A DNA stretch of 54,217 bases, taken from assembly GCA_017617545.1 (NCBI GenBank), contig JAFZVZ010000004.1, positions 1-54,217 of the forward strand, written 5' to 3'. Source of the DNA: Lachnospiraceae bacterium. Lineage in GTDB: Bacteria > Bacillota > Clostridia > Lachnospirales > Lachnospiraceae. The notes under the pieces were generated by a model, which was given only the letters and a program-made list of their open reading frames with translations, had not been told where the DNA came from and searched no databases. Numbering within the stretch: the stretch's first letter is position 1; each line of letters opens with the position of its first letter. Shown one piece after another: positions 9,401-17,506 of this stretch. Made by a program: the position numbers and the translations under genes.

Positions 9401-10040
9401 ATTTGACAATGTGGACTTCGGCGACTACGGTTCCGACACGATCACCATCCCGATCTTCTCCTTCTCGGATATCGTTCCGATCGAGGTCTGGGAGGGCACG
9501 CCGAAGGAAGCAGGCAGTACACTTCTCTTCCGTGGCAACTACGAGGCAAAGAGCTGGTACAACCACTATCAGCCCAACACATTCAAACTCGCAAAGCGCC
9601 TGCGCGGCGTGACAAGCGTGTCAATCCTTGTCCCGTTCCGGCTTTCGCTTCACGGGTTTGTCTTTGAGCGCATCGATAAAGCATGGGCTGAGATCAGCAT
9701 GACCGAGCTTGTCTCCGCGAGCGGCGACAAGTACCTTGTGGAATCTGACGGCGTGTACGGAATTACAAACAACGTGGACCTCGGTTTCGGTAAGTTTGAC
9801 TTCGGTGAGCGCGGTGCCCGGAAAATTACGCTGACCGGACAGTCGCATGTTCCGCAATGCACGATCCATCTGCATTTTACGAAGGACGGGATCACTGAAA
9901 CACAGATCATCGACATTCCGAAGACGGAAACAACGGATACCTTCACGTTCCCTCTCGAGCCGATGTACGATATCTGCGCAGTGAACTTCATCTTCCTTCC
10001 CGGAAGCAACTTCGATCTGGTATCGTTCCGGTTTGAGTAG
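6447..10040 (+). CDS. Glycoside hydrolase family 2 (beta-galactosidase-like), multidomain, cytoplasmic
   Basis: This 1197-residue enzyme has no signal peptide. In order it shows a GH2 sugar-binding jelly roll (about 1-170), an immunoglobulin-like domain (about 185-290) and a TIM barrel (about 300-610). The acid/base Glu416 lies in SIGNEIYD and the nucleophile Glu494 in YGSETSS. Further beta domains follow, including a GH2 C-terminal domain (about 700-810). Two beta-sandwich regions (about 950-1080 and 1080-1197) resemble carbohydrate-binding modules. Family knowledge suggests hydrolysis of terminal beta-galactosides or related sugars; the exact substrate is open. Cytoplasmic location implies that oligosaccharides are imported first. 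The start has GAAAGGA upstream. Confidence 0.9.
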   Translation: MDRLFNDNWTFGLYSLEATAEELLAGSAAHRKGSFAPVDLPHDWLICNVKDLYRDGIGCYRKTFSVNLHEGTYPLQSPRFFLRFEGVYMDSRCYVNGREVFSWPYGYSTFGFEITPYLREGDNELVVTVRYESPNTRWYSGAGIFRNVWLQVKQDPCLVADGIYAVATPVCEARNEDGVFPGESVLSVDTEITSAFDPLRVHAPGAVQTYLLRQTLRDADGNIIVSTDDEFSFAGTSTVRTQTFTVPDAHAWDIDCPYLYELTTELFLPWGSPREYALLDSHTLRIGFRSVRLDPDNGFFLNGRHVKICGACMHHDLGALGAAVNKAATKRQLLSLLSMGVNAVRTSHNPPSVEFMDLCDELGILVDSEAFDMWELHKTDHDYAAFFRDHWKADVASWIRRDRSRPSVVFWSIGNEIYDTHTERGLIVTHELRDEVRRHDFRHHAFITIGSNYVAWEGAQRCADLLEASGYNYLERLYDEHHTRYPHWCIYGSETSSTVQSRGVYHFPADVRLLTFEDGQCSSLSNCSTNWGAKNPTVVITGDRDASYSLGQFIWTGWDYIGEPTPYHSKNSFFGQCDTAGFPKDSYYIYQSGWTDPETHPMVHIVPYWDFNDGQMIDVQVFSNCPKVELFFCADTDRGMAAADRANHPALGTSLGTRDIDVLHGQKLHGEWQIPYHPGKLTAIAYDTDGNVVATDVQRSFSDPASIVLTPDKTTMTADGEDMIFVAVSTVDADGTFVGDARNRMNVTVSGAARLVGMDNGDSTDYDEYKGTSRRLFSGKLLLMLAACKEPGEISVKVSSAGLPDAELHLTAAKADAPVNPAVCATAANTPRIADEHILSEVPIRKIELSIQEDNPELTPDRREMTVTAKIFPANASFGDLSFRVMTAEGIDSAAIRITPLPDGRSAKITALGDEERCFLYVFANNGKPHADVISSLELRSSGLGRATTDPYEFVNAIRFDASNQKPSLSFDGGAFTADEPTWLRFDNVDFGDYGSDTITIPIFSFSDIVPIEVWEGTPKEAGSTLLFRGNYEAKSWYNHYQPNTFKLAKRLRGVTSVSILVPFRLSLHGFVFERIDKAWAEISMTELVSASGDKYLVESDGVYGITNNVDLGFGKFDFGERGARKITLTGQSHVPQCTIHLHFTKDGITETQIIDIPKTETTDTFTFPLEPMYDICAVNFIFLPGSNFDLVSFRFE

Positions 10041-10062
10041 TTTACGAACAAGGGCAAAATGC

Positions 10063-10092
10063 GAGGCGGAACAGGCTCTCCTGCTCCGCCTC
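10063..10092. terminator. Bidirectional hairpin between convergent genes
   Basis: GAGGCGGA plus CAGG pairs with CCTG plus TCCGCCTC around CTCT, with one internal mismatch. It is followed by ATTTGT on the plus strand and GCATTTTG on the minus strand. It separates the GH2 gene from the convergent XRE gene. Confidence 0.7.
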
Positions 10093-10101
10093 ATTTGTAT
10101 G

Positions 10102-11190
10102 TTACTCTACTGCATGTTCCCTCAATTCATCGAGGATCTGCTGAAAGCGCACGTCGTCACGAAGATAATCGAACACTTCGCGGTCTTCGATCACGTGCAG
10201 ACGAAGATTCGCGGCGTTCCCCGTGTAATTCTTTGACACATCCTCCTTCTTCTGATGAGTACGGTTCATCAGCAATGCGGTATAGTCAAAATCCTGATCG
10301 CGGACCCGGTCGAATTCAAACGTATATCTGCAGCACTCCTTAAGCATTTCCAACACCTTTTCGGTATTCTGAAACTCCGCATGCACATATGCCAGGCAGT
10401 AGTAATTATATGCCACTCTACAGTTGTAAAAACCGAGATTCCCGTCGGAATAGAGTCGCTTATACAGATCAATTCCAAACGTATACGCTTCGATCATCTC
10501 CTCATAACTGAGCCGCTTTTTATTGGGTATGGCAGCTGCTGTATTGGCGGCCACCTCGATCAGGTCTCTCAGATACTCCTGGCAGGCCTCAACCCCTTTC
10601 TCATCGCTCAGGACCTTACATCTCAGGTTGACACGGTTCGTGATAAAGTCTCCGCCCATGTCCGCATAATGAAGTGCTTTCTCTTCATCGACATCCCTGT
10701 ATGCGAAACACAGACACTGAATTGCACTCTCCCGGTATTCCCTGTCCGTGGAAGTGGCAAGTATTGTTTCGCCCAGTTCGACAATGCGGTTCAGTTTGTC
10801 CTCAGGGAGCGGAACATCATCCTTGTCATCCCCGAGTGCATACATCAGTTTAACCATGACCCGGATATCATTCGGGAACTCCTTGTACGCCTTCTCCCAC
10901 AGTTCCAGTTCCCTCTTCGTATCCCCATCGAAATCGTATTGCTTTCCTTCCTCCAGATACGCGTTAATGGATTCCTCGATCCGTGCGTCATCGACATTCA
11001 GCAGTTCATCCACGGTAACGCCGAAATACATCGCGATCTTCGGCAGCAACGTGATATCCGGGTAACCCTCGCCGCGCTCCCATTTTCCGACGGACTGAGG
11101 CGTGATATCGAGATGGTTAGCAAGCGCCTCCTGCGTAACATTCTTCTGTCTGCGCAGTTTGCGCAATGTATCTTTCAAATTGATTTCCAT
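10102..11190 (-). CDS. XRE-family transcriptional regulator with long helical C-terminal domain
   Basis: This 362-residue protein begins with a helix-turn-helix (about residues 5-60; QEALANHLDITPQSVGKWER is the recognition part). About 290 residues of alpha-helical, TPR-like sequence follow. That layout is known from regulators where the C-terminal repeats bind a peptide or ligand. The ATG at 11188-11190 is chosen because AGGGAAGG sits 8 nt upstream. A GTG three codons earlier would overlap that site. A consensus promoter and an 8-bp palindrome lie just upstream. Regulatory target is unknown; autoregulation is possible. Confidence 0.85.
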   Translation of the reverse strand: MEINLKDTLRKLRRQKNVTQEALANHLDITPQSVGKWERGEGYPDITLLPKIAMYFGVTVDELLNVDDARIEESINAYLEEGKQYDFDGDTKRELELWEKAYKEFPNDIRVMVKLMYALGDDKDDVPLPEDKLNRIVELGETILATSTDREYRESAIQCLCFAYRDVDEEKALHYADMGGDFITNRVNLRCKVLSDEKGVEACQEYLRDLIEVAANTAAAIPNKKRLSYEEMIEAYTFGIDLYKRLYSDGNLGFYNCRVAYNYYCLAYVHAEFQNTEKVLEMLKECCRYTFEFDRVRDQDFDYTALLMNRTHQKKEDVSKNYTGNAANLRLHVIEDREVFDYLRDDVRFQQILDELREHAVE

Positions 11191-11222
11191 AAAATACACC
11201 TTCCCTTCGTTTGCAATATTCC

Positions 11223-11268
11223 GTGATCACTTGTCTATGATTATAATAGCACGGATCACACTTTTCAA
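11223..11268 (-). promoter_or_regulatory. Promoter and candidate operator of the XRE gene
   Basis: TTGAAA (11263-11268), 17-bp spacer and TATAAT (11240-11245) on the minus strand. The perfect palindrome GTGATCAC (11223-11230) lies around +10 and part of it (GTGATC) recurs inside the spacer, which fits a repressor site. The operator assignment is an inference. Confidence 0.7.
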
Positions 11269-11317
11269 ACATCGGAAAATATAGTTTTCGTTGTATTATG
11301 CAACCGTTCGTTGTATC

Positions 11318-11347
11318 AAAAAAGAGGAACGGACGAAACCGTTCCTC
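11318..11347 (-). terminator. Terminator of the YbaK-like gene
   Basis: The 9-bp perfect stem GAGGAACGG/CCGTTCCTC with a 6-nt loop is followed on the minus strand by TTTTTTGAT. Confidence 0.9.
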
Positions 11348-11373
11348 TCGCAACTTTCTTCTTACAAGCGTGT

Positions 11374-11847
11374 TCAGACCAGGTCCGCAAAACCGCACCC
11401 TACGGTTTTGATCAGATCCTGCGGCGACAGTTCGACCTGAAAACCGACCTTGCCCGCGCTCACAAACATCCGCGACAGTTCGGCTGCCGACTCGTGGATG
11501 AACGTCGGAAACGCCTTCTTCATTCCGATCGGCGAGCACCCGCCGTGCACGTAGCCGGTCAGCGGCAGAAGCTCCTTCTGCTTGATCATCTCGATGGATT
11601 TCTCCCCCGAGGCTTTCGCGGCCTTCTTCAGGTCAAGGTCCTCCGCGACGGGCACGACGAAGACATAGTACTGTCCCGTCTTACCACGCGTCACCAGCGT
11701 TTTGAACACATGCCTCGGATCCTGTCCCAGAATCCCCGCGATCTCCTCGCCGGTCAGTGTCGCATCCTGCGTATACGCGCGGCTCTCATACGGCACCTTC
11801 TTCTGCTCCAGCACACGCATCACATTGGTCTTTTCTTCTTTCTTCAT
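11374..11847 (-). CDS. ybaK: YbaK/EbsC-type aminoacyl-tRNA deacylase
   Basis: This 157-residue protein matches the YbaK family, which hydrolyses mischarged Cys-tRNA-Pro and related species in trans. Family features seen include GEEIAGILGQDPRHVFKTLV, the conserved Lys of that segment, GYVHGGCSPIG and the glycine-rich C-terminal end (VGCGFADLV). The ATG at 11845-11847 is chosen because GGAG is 8 nt upstream; the frame is open 14 codons further without a ribosome site. It is a single gene with its own terminator. The family is secure; its precise tRNA substrate is not shown by sequence. Confidence 0.92.
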   Translation of the reverse strand: MKKEEKTNVMRVLEQKKVPYESRAYTQDATLTGEEIAGILGQDPRHVFKTLVTRGKTGQYYVFVVPVAEDLDLKKAAKASGEKSIEMIKQKELLPLTGYVHGGCSPIGMKKAFPTFIHESAAELSRMFVSAGKVGFQVELSPQDLIKTVGCGFADLV

Positions 11848-11934
11848 AGCTCGTCTCCGGTATATTGATATTCGCTCCTGCATTTCCACACTGATTTCAC
11901 GCTGCAGGCAAATTCCTCTTTCAAAACGCGCAGG

Positions 11935-12144
11935 TCACTCCTCCGGCTTGTACTCCATCAGATCCCCCGGCTGGCACTCCAGTACTTTGCAGATCGCGTC
12001 GAGCGTCTCAAAGCGGATGCCTTTCATCTTCCCCGTCTTTAAGTTGGAGAGGTTCACGTTGGTCATGCCGACGCGCTCTGCCAACTCGTTCAGGGACATT
12101 TTCCGATCCGCCATCATGCGGTCAAGTCTTATGATAATTCCCAT
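11935..12144 (-). CDS. Small helix-turn-helix regulator (YozG type)
   Basis: This 69-residue protein is almost entirely a Cro/XRE HTH, with LNELAERVGMTNVNLSNLKT as its core and CQPGDLMEY at the end. It starts at the ATG with CGGAGA upstream. It follows the DUF2975 membrane protein gene by 88 bp on the same strand. This pairing of DUF2975 with a tiny HTH is common in Firmicutes, suggesting a membrane-linked regulatory pair. The function of such pairs is not established. Confidence 0.88.
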   Translation of the reverse strand: MGIIIRLDRMMADRKMSLNELAERVGMTNVNLSNLKTGKMKGIRFETLDAICKVLECQPGDLMEYKPEE

Positions 12145-12232
12145 ACTGTTTCTCCGTCTCATTGTCACACGATCGGCGCATAAACTGCATTACCGATCGC
12201 TGCACTCACCACATAAGCTGCGTTTCCCATCG

Positions 12233-12844
12233 TCACGCGATCAGGTCGATGTCCTCCTGAAGCTTGACGCCGTGGTCAAACACCTGCGCGATCACCATGA
12301 TGGCAAACCCGATCACAAACATGTAGAAACCTTCCATGGTGAGCGGGGTGCTCACGTAGTCGAAGCGGAAAAATGTCATCAAAAACTTCACCAGTCCCGG
12401 CACGATCGCAAGTCCGAACTGCAACGCGCCGATCAACCGGATCCGGTTCGCGTTCCTATGCGTGAACGGCGTCCCTTTCGATGCGCTCATCACAATGACG
12501 ATAACGACGATCATCATCGTTCCGAGGATTACGGAAAATGCGAGCGACCGAGCCGATGAGATCAGATAACAATACCGGTAATCCGTGCTGCCTTTCTCAT
12601 CCAGCAGATTATAGAGGTTGTAATCGACATCCCCGTAGTACTCCCCGTTTTTGTACAAACGGTATACCTGCTGATGATTCTCCAATTTTCCCGCCTCCTC
12701 AAGGCGGACATCGTAGCTGTCATTCCTGGACACCGCCGCTACTACGAAATCCTTCGCCTGAAACAGTAACAAAAGAATGATAGCAACCGCTATGATCGCG
12801 CAGACCTGCTGAAAAAACAATCCCTTCTTTGACTTCTTATCCAT
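12233..12844 (-). CDS. DUF2975 four-helix membrane protein
   Basis: This 203-residue protein has four predicted membrane segments, around residues 10-30, 93-115, 135-158 and 170-190. It ends with the family signature FDHGVKLQEDIDLIA. An exterior loop of about 55 residues between helices 1 and 2 is Tyr-rich. A GGAGG ribosome site precedes the ATG. It is upstream gene of the HTH pair and probably modulates or senses for that regulator, an inference from the widespread pairing. Confidence 0.85.
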   Translation of the reverse strand: MDKKSKKGLFFQQVCAIIAVAIILLLLFQAKDFVVAAVSRNDSYDVRLEEAGKLENHQQVYRLYKNGEYYGDVDYNLYNLLDEKGSTDYRYCYLISSARSLAFSVILGTMMIVVIVIVMSASKGTPFTHRNANRIRLIGALQFGLAIVPGLVKFLMTFFRFDYVSTPLTMEGFYMFVIGFAIMVIAQVFDHGVKLQEDIDLIA

Positions 12845-12986
12845 GATTTTTCCTCCTGTTCGGGAATGACGCAGGCCGTGCCTGGCATTTCCCTGCCGAA
12901 TAACTTCGGCTTACCGTTATATTATCGCGCCTGTACTGCCGCTGATCGGACGGCATGCGAGTGCGCAGTTCCCTGCCGGCAAGGAT

Positions 12987-13015
12987 ACCATACCATGGAT
13001 TTATAAGTTTGTCAA
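12987..13015 (-). promoter_or_regulatory. Promoter of the DUF2975/HTH operon
   Basis: TTGACA (13010-13015), 17-bp spacer, TATGGT (12987-12992). The roughly 135-nt leader contains short hairpins (for example GCCGAA-GTTA-TTCGGC); I see no known riboswitch in it. Confidence 0.6.
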
Positions 13016-13043
13016 TAACAATTTAAAGTTTTAGTTTAATTAT

Positions 13044-13916
13044 TTACAGTTTGAACATTCTTTCCATGACTTTTTTCTTGTCCTTACTCCACTCCGGGGC
13101 GATCAGGATCCTCTTGTCTCCGTCACCGGTCATGCGGTGGATGACAATATTCTCCGGAAGAACGGAAAGCGCATCCTTCACAATGTCATAGTATTCATCG
13201 AACGTAAGACAGCTGAACTTTCCGTCGAGATAGTCCTGTGCCAGATCCGTACCCTTGAGCACGTGGAGAAGCTGCAGCTTGATGCCCTGCACTCCGCTCT
13301 CGCCGACGTACCTTACGGTTTCGAGCATGTCCGCCTTCGTCTCGCCGGGAAGACCGAGGATCACGTGGACGATCGTCTCGATCCCGCGTGACCGCAGGTT
13401 TCTCACCGCCTCGTCGTATACGGAAAGCGGGTAACATCTGCGGATGTACTCAGCGGTCCGCTCGTGGATCGTCTGCAGCCCGAGTTCCACCCACACGGGT
13501 TTGCTGTGGTTTAGCTCGCTCAGCAGATCAAGCACATCCTCACCCAGGCAGTCCGGTCTCGTGGCGATCGACAGGATCTCCACCTCAGGATTTTTCATCG
13601 CCTCGGTGTAGAGCCTGCGAAGCGTCTCAACCGGCGCGTATGTGTTCGTAAACGCCTGAAAATATGCGATGAAGCCGTAGTTGTCCTCCGGCAGTTTTGC
13701 GCGGATCCGCTCCTTCCCTGCCGCGATCTGCTCCGTAACGGAAAGCGCAGGGCTCCCCGCGAAATCGCCCGAGCCGCTTCCGGAGCAGAATATGCATCCT
13801 TTCTCCGAGAGCGTCCCGTCGCGATTCGGACAGGTGAACCCTGCGTTTATCGCAATCTTGTAAATTTTCTTTTGATATCTGTCCTGCAGATATTGGTTCA
13901 ATGTCTTCTGTTTCAC
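13044..13916 (-). CDS. Radical SAM protein, YtqA/TIGR01212-like
   Basis: This protein of about 290 residues carries the radical SAM cysteines in AGFTCPNRDG and GCIFCSGSGSGDFAG, giving the extended spacing typical of the YtqA family. LGLQTIHERT and LGLPGETKADM are further family motifs. The GTG at 13916 is preferred because family members begin at KQKTLNQYL; an in-frame ATG at 13964 would add 16 residues. The ribosome site is weak (GGAAAA). It lies downstream of the symporter gene. The chemistry is not known from sequence alone. Confidence 0.85.
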   Translation of the reverse strand: MKQKTLNQYLQDRYQKKIYKIAINAGFTCPNRDGTLSEKGCIFCSGSGSGDFAGSPALSVTEQIAAGKERIRAKLPEDNYGFIAYFQAFTNTYAPVETLRRLYTEAMKNPEVEILSIATRPDCLGEDVLDLLSELNHSKPVWVELGLQTIHERTAEYIRRCYPLSVYDEAVRNLRSRGIETIVHVILGLPGETKADMLETVRYVGESGVQGIKLQLLHVLKGTDLAQDYLDGKFSCLTFDEYYDIVKDALSVLPENIVIHRMTGDGDKRILIAPEWSKDKKKVMERMFKL

Positions 13917-13976
13917 GTTATTTTCCGAAGGCAAATGCTGCCCTGTGCAGTACCACGCATGCAACCGGGGTTCGAA

Positions 13977-15581
13977 TTACTTCTCCTCCAGGCGCTCGCG
14001 CATCTTGACTTCCGTCATGACCTTCTGATCGTAGCATGCGAACATCTCATCGACAGCCTTCGCATCCTGCTTCGGTGTGAAGAGACTCACGATCGGAACG
14101 AGGATCAGTCCGCCGACCATCGAGACAACGCCGGAGTTGATCGAGGACTTGAAGATGTACCCGATCACGGTGTTCGGATCAAGCGTGAACACCTTGAAGG
14201 ACACGAGCAGCTGCATCACCGTCATCGCCGTAGCGAAGATGAAGCATACGCCGACCGATGCCTTGGAAATCTTCTTTGAGTAGAGGCCGTACAAAAACGG
14301 TGCGAGGAATGCACCTGCCATGGCGCCCCACGAAACACCCATCATCTGTGCGATGAACGTGATGTTCAGCGAGTCCTTCAAGACTGCGAGAACGGCCGAG
14401 ATCGCTACGAAGAAAATGATGAACAGTCTCATGATGCCGACCTTCTTGCGGTCGTTCATGTTCTTGCTCGCGGGAGCGATAACGTCGAGCGTCAACGTCG
14501 AGCTCGAAGTGAGCACGAGCGACGACAGCGTCGACATCGAAGCAGCGAGTACAAGCACGATCACGATCGCGATGATCACCTCGGGAAGCTCGGAGAGCAT
14601 CGCGGGTACAATGCTGTCGAAGAACGGCTTGGTCTTGTCCGCATCCTGCCACTTGATGGCCGAGGAATCCGCGAAGAGGCGTCCGAAACCGCCGAGGAAG
14701 TAGCAACCGCCGGCTACGACGATTGCGAAAAATGTCGAGATGATGGTACCCTTCTTGATGGAGTCCTCATTCTTGATGGAGTAGAATTTTCCGACCATCT
14801 GAGGAAGTCCCCAGGTACCGAGGGATGTGAGCAGCACGACGAACAACAGAGCTAACGGGTCCGGTCCGAAGAAGCTTGAGAACGCGCCGTTCAGAACCTC
14901 GCCCGAAGGCATTGTCGCCGGTTTCTCGGAGAGCTTGGCTACCGCCGCCTGCAGACCGCCGCGGCTTGCGATCGTCGCGAGAATGACCGCAACGATACCG
15001 ACGAGCATGATGATACCCTGGATAAAGTCGTTGATCGCGGTTGCCATGTAGCCGCCGAAAATCACGTAGATGGCCGTGAGGACCGCCATGATCACGATAA
15101 CTACCCAGTACGGAACGCTGAACACGATGTTGAACAGGCTCGACAGACCGTTGTACAGCGAAGCCGTGTACGGGATCATGAAGATGAACACGATGATGGA
15201 CGCTGCGATCTTCAGTCCCTTCGAACCGAAGCGCTTCTCGAAGAAATCGGGCATCGTCTTGGTGTCAAGGTGTCTCGTCATAATACGCGTGCGACGGCCG
15301 AGGATCTCCCATGCGAGAAGCGAGCCGATGAACGCGTTGCCGAGGCCTACCCACGTGCTGGCGAGTCCGAAATTCCAACCGAACTGTCCCGCGTAACCGA
15401 CGAAAATAACGGCTGAGAAATATGACGTACCGAACGCGAATGCCGTGAGCCACGGGCCTACGTTACGTCCGCCGAGAACAAAGCCGTTGACGTCGGTCGC
15501 GTGCTTTTTGCAGCGCCATCCGACGACAATCATCAGGGAAAAGAAACATACGAGCATGATTGAGGTCAATGCGATCAACAT
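13977..15581 (-). CDS. Sodium:solute symporter (SSS family)
   Basis: This 534-residue protein has about thirteen hydrophobic segments and the SSS fold pattern. FVLGGRNVGPWLTAFAFGTS is the first-helix region of these transporters. It would couple Na+ entry to uptake of a small solute; the family includes proline, pantothenate, sugar and monocarboxylate carriers. It follows an acyl-CoA ligase gene by 78 bp on the same strand. That suggests the solute is a carboxylic acid which is then activated with CoA. The solute is inferred, not seen. Confidence 0.92.
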   Translation of the reverse strand: MLIALTSIMLVCFFSLMIVVGWRCKKHATDVNGFVLGGRNVGPWLTAFAFGTSYFSAVIFVGYAGQFGWNFGLASTWVGLGNAFIGSLLAWEILGRRTRIMTRHLDTKTMPDFFEKRFGSKGLKIAASIIVFIFMIPYTASLYNGLSSLFNIVFSVPYWVVIVIMAVLTAIYVIFGGYMATAINDFIQGIIMLVGIVAVILATIASRGGLQAAVAKLSEKPATMPSGEVLNGAFSSFFGPDPLALLFVVLLTSLGTWGLPQMVGKFYSIKNEDSIKKGTIISTFFAIVVAGGCYFLGGFGRLFADSSAIKWQDADKTKPFFDSIVPAMLSELPEVIIAIVIVLVLAASMSTLSSLVLTSSSTLTLDVIAPASKNMNDRKKVGIMRLFIIFFVAISAVLAVLKDSLNITFIAQMMGVSWGAMAGAFLAPFLYGLYSKKISKASVGVCFIFATAMTVMQLLVSFKVFTLDPNTVIGYIFKSSINSGVVSMVGGLILVPIVSLFTPKQDAKAVDEMFACYDQKVMTEVKMRERLEEK

Positions 15582-15659
15582 AAAAAATCTCCTGTTCGGG
15601 CAAGCCCGCTCCGGCTTGGTAAGCGCGCCGGAGTGCGCTGTATGGTTTGTGTTATGCCC

Positions 15660-17288
15660 TTACTTGATCTGGGCCTCTACCAGGCTGCCGCCGCAGTAGA
15701 TCTGGCGAAGCTTCGGCTTCTCGATCTTGCCGGTAGGATTTCTCGGGACATCGGCGAACACGATCTTGCGGGGTCTCTTGTAACGCGGAAGCTCCATGCA
15801 GAAATCGTTGATCTCCTCCTCCGTCGCGGTCATGCCCTCCTTGATCTGGATGATCGCGAGCGTCACCTCACCGAGGCGCGCGTCCGGAATACCGATAACC
15901 GCGACATCCGCGATCTTGTTGTTCGCGCGCAGGAAATCCTCGATCTGAACGGGGTAGATATTCTCACCGCCCATGATAATGACGTCCTTCTTGCGGTCTA
16001 CGAGGTAGATGAAGCCCTCCTCGTCCTGCTTGGCCATATCGCCGGTGTAAAGCCAACCGTCGTCGGACAAAACCGCCTTCGTAGCGGCCTCATCCTTGTA
16101 GTAGCACTTCATGACGCCCGGGCCCTTGACGGCAAGCTCGCCGACCTCGCCCTGCTTCACGCTCTGACGGTTCTCATCGACGATATCGCACTCCCAGCCG
16201 TAGCCCGGAACACCGATCGCGCCGACCTTGCGGATATTCTCGATGCCGAGGTGTACGCAGCCGGGTCCGATGGACTCGGAAAGACCGTAGTTCGTATCGT
16301 AATCATGATTCGGAAAATGCTCCTTCCACCGCTTGATCAGGCTCGGCGGAACGGGCTGTGCGCCGACATGCATCAGTCTCCACTGGGAAAGCTCATACTT
16401 CGTGACATCAATCTCGCCTCGGTCGATCGTGTCGAGAATGTCCTGGGCCCACGGCACCAAAAGCCATACGATCGTCGCCTTCTCGCGGGATACCGTCTCC
16501 AGGATCCACTCGGGCTTCACGCCGCGCAGCAGAACGGCCTTTCCGCCGACAAGGAGGCTGCCGAACCAGTGCATCTTCGCGCCGGTGTGATACAGCGGAG
16601 GAATGCACAGGAACACATCGTCGTGTGTCTGGCCGTGATGGTTCTGCTCGGTCAGGCAGGACGACACAAGCGCTCTGTGAGCGTGCAGGATCGCCTTCGG
16701 GAAACCGGTCGTGCCCGACGAGAAATAGATTGCCGCATCGTCATCGTCCGTGAGCGCGATGCCCGGGTTCTTCGACGTGCAGTAAGCAGCGTATTTTTCG
16801 TAGCTGTCCGCAAAGGACGGGCAGTCCTCGCCGACGTAGAACATCTCCTTCACCTTCGGGATGCGCTCCGCAATGTCCTCAACACGGCCGACAAACTCCG
16901 GTCCGAACACGAGAACGCTGCAGTCCGCGAGGTCAAGGCAGTACTTGATCTCATCCGCGGTATAGCGGTAGTTCATCGGAACAGCCAATGCTCCGGTCTT
17001 GAGAACTCCGAAGTAGATCGGCAGCCACTCAAGGCAGTTCATCAGTAAAATAGCGACCTTGTCGCCCTTCTTCACGCCGCGGCTCAAGAGAAGGTTCGCA
17101 AACCGGTTTGATTTGCGGTCGAAATCCTCCCAGGTCATCTCGCGGCGATACTTCTCGTCACGGTCGCTCTCAATCAATTCGTACTCGCGCCATGTGCGGC
17201 TCTTCTGCTCTGCCGGGTTGATCTCAACCAGACAGACCTCGTTGCTGTACAGCTGCGCATTGCGCACCAAAAAATCAGTAATCGGCAT
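15660..17288 (-). CDS. AMP-forming acyl-CoA ligase
   Basis: This protein of about 541 residues belongs to the ANL adenylating superfamily. It has the P-loop-like YFSSGTTGFPKA, the YTGDMA motif, the hinge region DRKKDVIIMGGENIYP and the catalytic lysine near the C-terminus in PTGKIEKPKLR. It would convert a carboxylic acid, ATP and CoA to acyl-CoA. The ATG at 17286-17288 has AGGGAGG upstream. It is first in an operon with a sodium symporter. Chain length or aromatic specificity cannot be read off. Confidence 0.92.
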   Translation of the reverse strand: MPITDFLVRNAQLYSNEVCLVEINPAEQKSRTWREYELIESDRDEKYRREMTWEDFDRKSNRFANLLLSRGVKKGDKVAILLMNCLEWLPIYFGVLKTGALAVPMNYRYTADEIKYCLDLADCSVLVFGPEFVGRVEDIAERIPKVKEMFYVGEDCPSFADSYEKYAAYCTSKNPGIALTDDDDAAIYFSSGTTGFPKAILHAHRALVSSCLTEQNHHGQTHDDVFLCIPPLYHTGAKMHWFGSLLVGGKAVLLRGVKPEWILETVSREKATIVWLLVPWAQDILDTIDRGEIDVTKYELSQWRLMHVGAQPVPPSLIKRWKEHFPNHDYDTNYGLSESIGPGCVHLGIENIRKVGAIGVPGYGWECDIVDENRQSVKQGEVGELAVKGPGVMKCYYKDEAATKAVLSDDGWLYTGDMAKQDEEGFIYLVDRKKDVIIMGGENIYPVQIEDFLRANNKIADVAVIGIPDARLGEVTLAIIQIKEGMTATEEEINDFCMELPRYKRPRKIVFADVPRNPTGKIEKPKLRQIYCGGSLVEAQIK

Positions 17289-17329
17289 GATTTCCTCCCT
17301 GTTTCGGACAACCCGTCGGCCGTCCTGAG

Positions 17330-17345
17330 ATATACTCGAGTATAT
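17330..17345. promoter_or_regulatory. Perfect 16-bp palindrome, candidate operator
   Basis: ATATACTCGAGTATAT is a perfect 8+8 palindrome lying between the promoter and the start of the acyl-CoA ligase, in the transcribed leader. It is a plausible repressor site. Confidence 0.55.
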
Positions 17346-17367
17346 GCAAAGACAGACAAACAAAAAG

Positions 17368-17420
17368 GGCCTGACTTTGCCGATTGAAAGTGTAACGCTT
17401 TAACGCGACAAAGTCAAGCC
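17368..17420 (-). promoter_or_regulatory. Promoter of acyl-CoA ligase operon flanked by inverted TGACTTTG copies
   Basis: TTGACT (17412-17417), 17-bp spacer, TACACT (17389-17394). The -35 lies within CAAAGTCAAGCC (17409-17420), and the inverted partner GGCCTGACTTTG is at 17368-17379, near +5 to +15. The near-perfect 12-nt arms bracket the promoter like a looped or paired operator. The core TGACTTTG is exact in both. Confidence 0.65.
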
Positions 17421-17506
17421 TTATTTTCTTTATTTTATGCTTTTTCGTTCAGTATGGTGGAATATTGTTTTCCCCTGACCGCTAAAAACGGAATTCAGTC
17501 CGTTTC

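Noticed and set aside
13960-13985. GGTTCGAATT resembling a tRNA T-loop
   Set aside because: The flanking bases do not form a T stem and no anticodon or acceptor arm is found; it overlaps the symporter stop.
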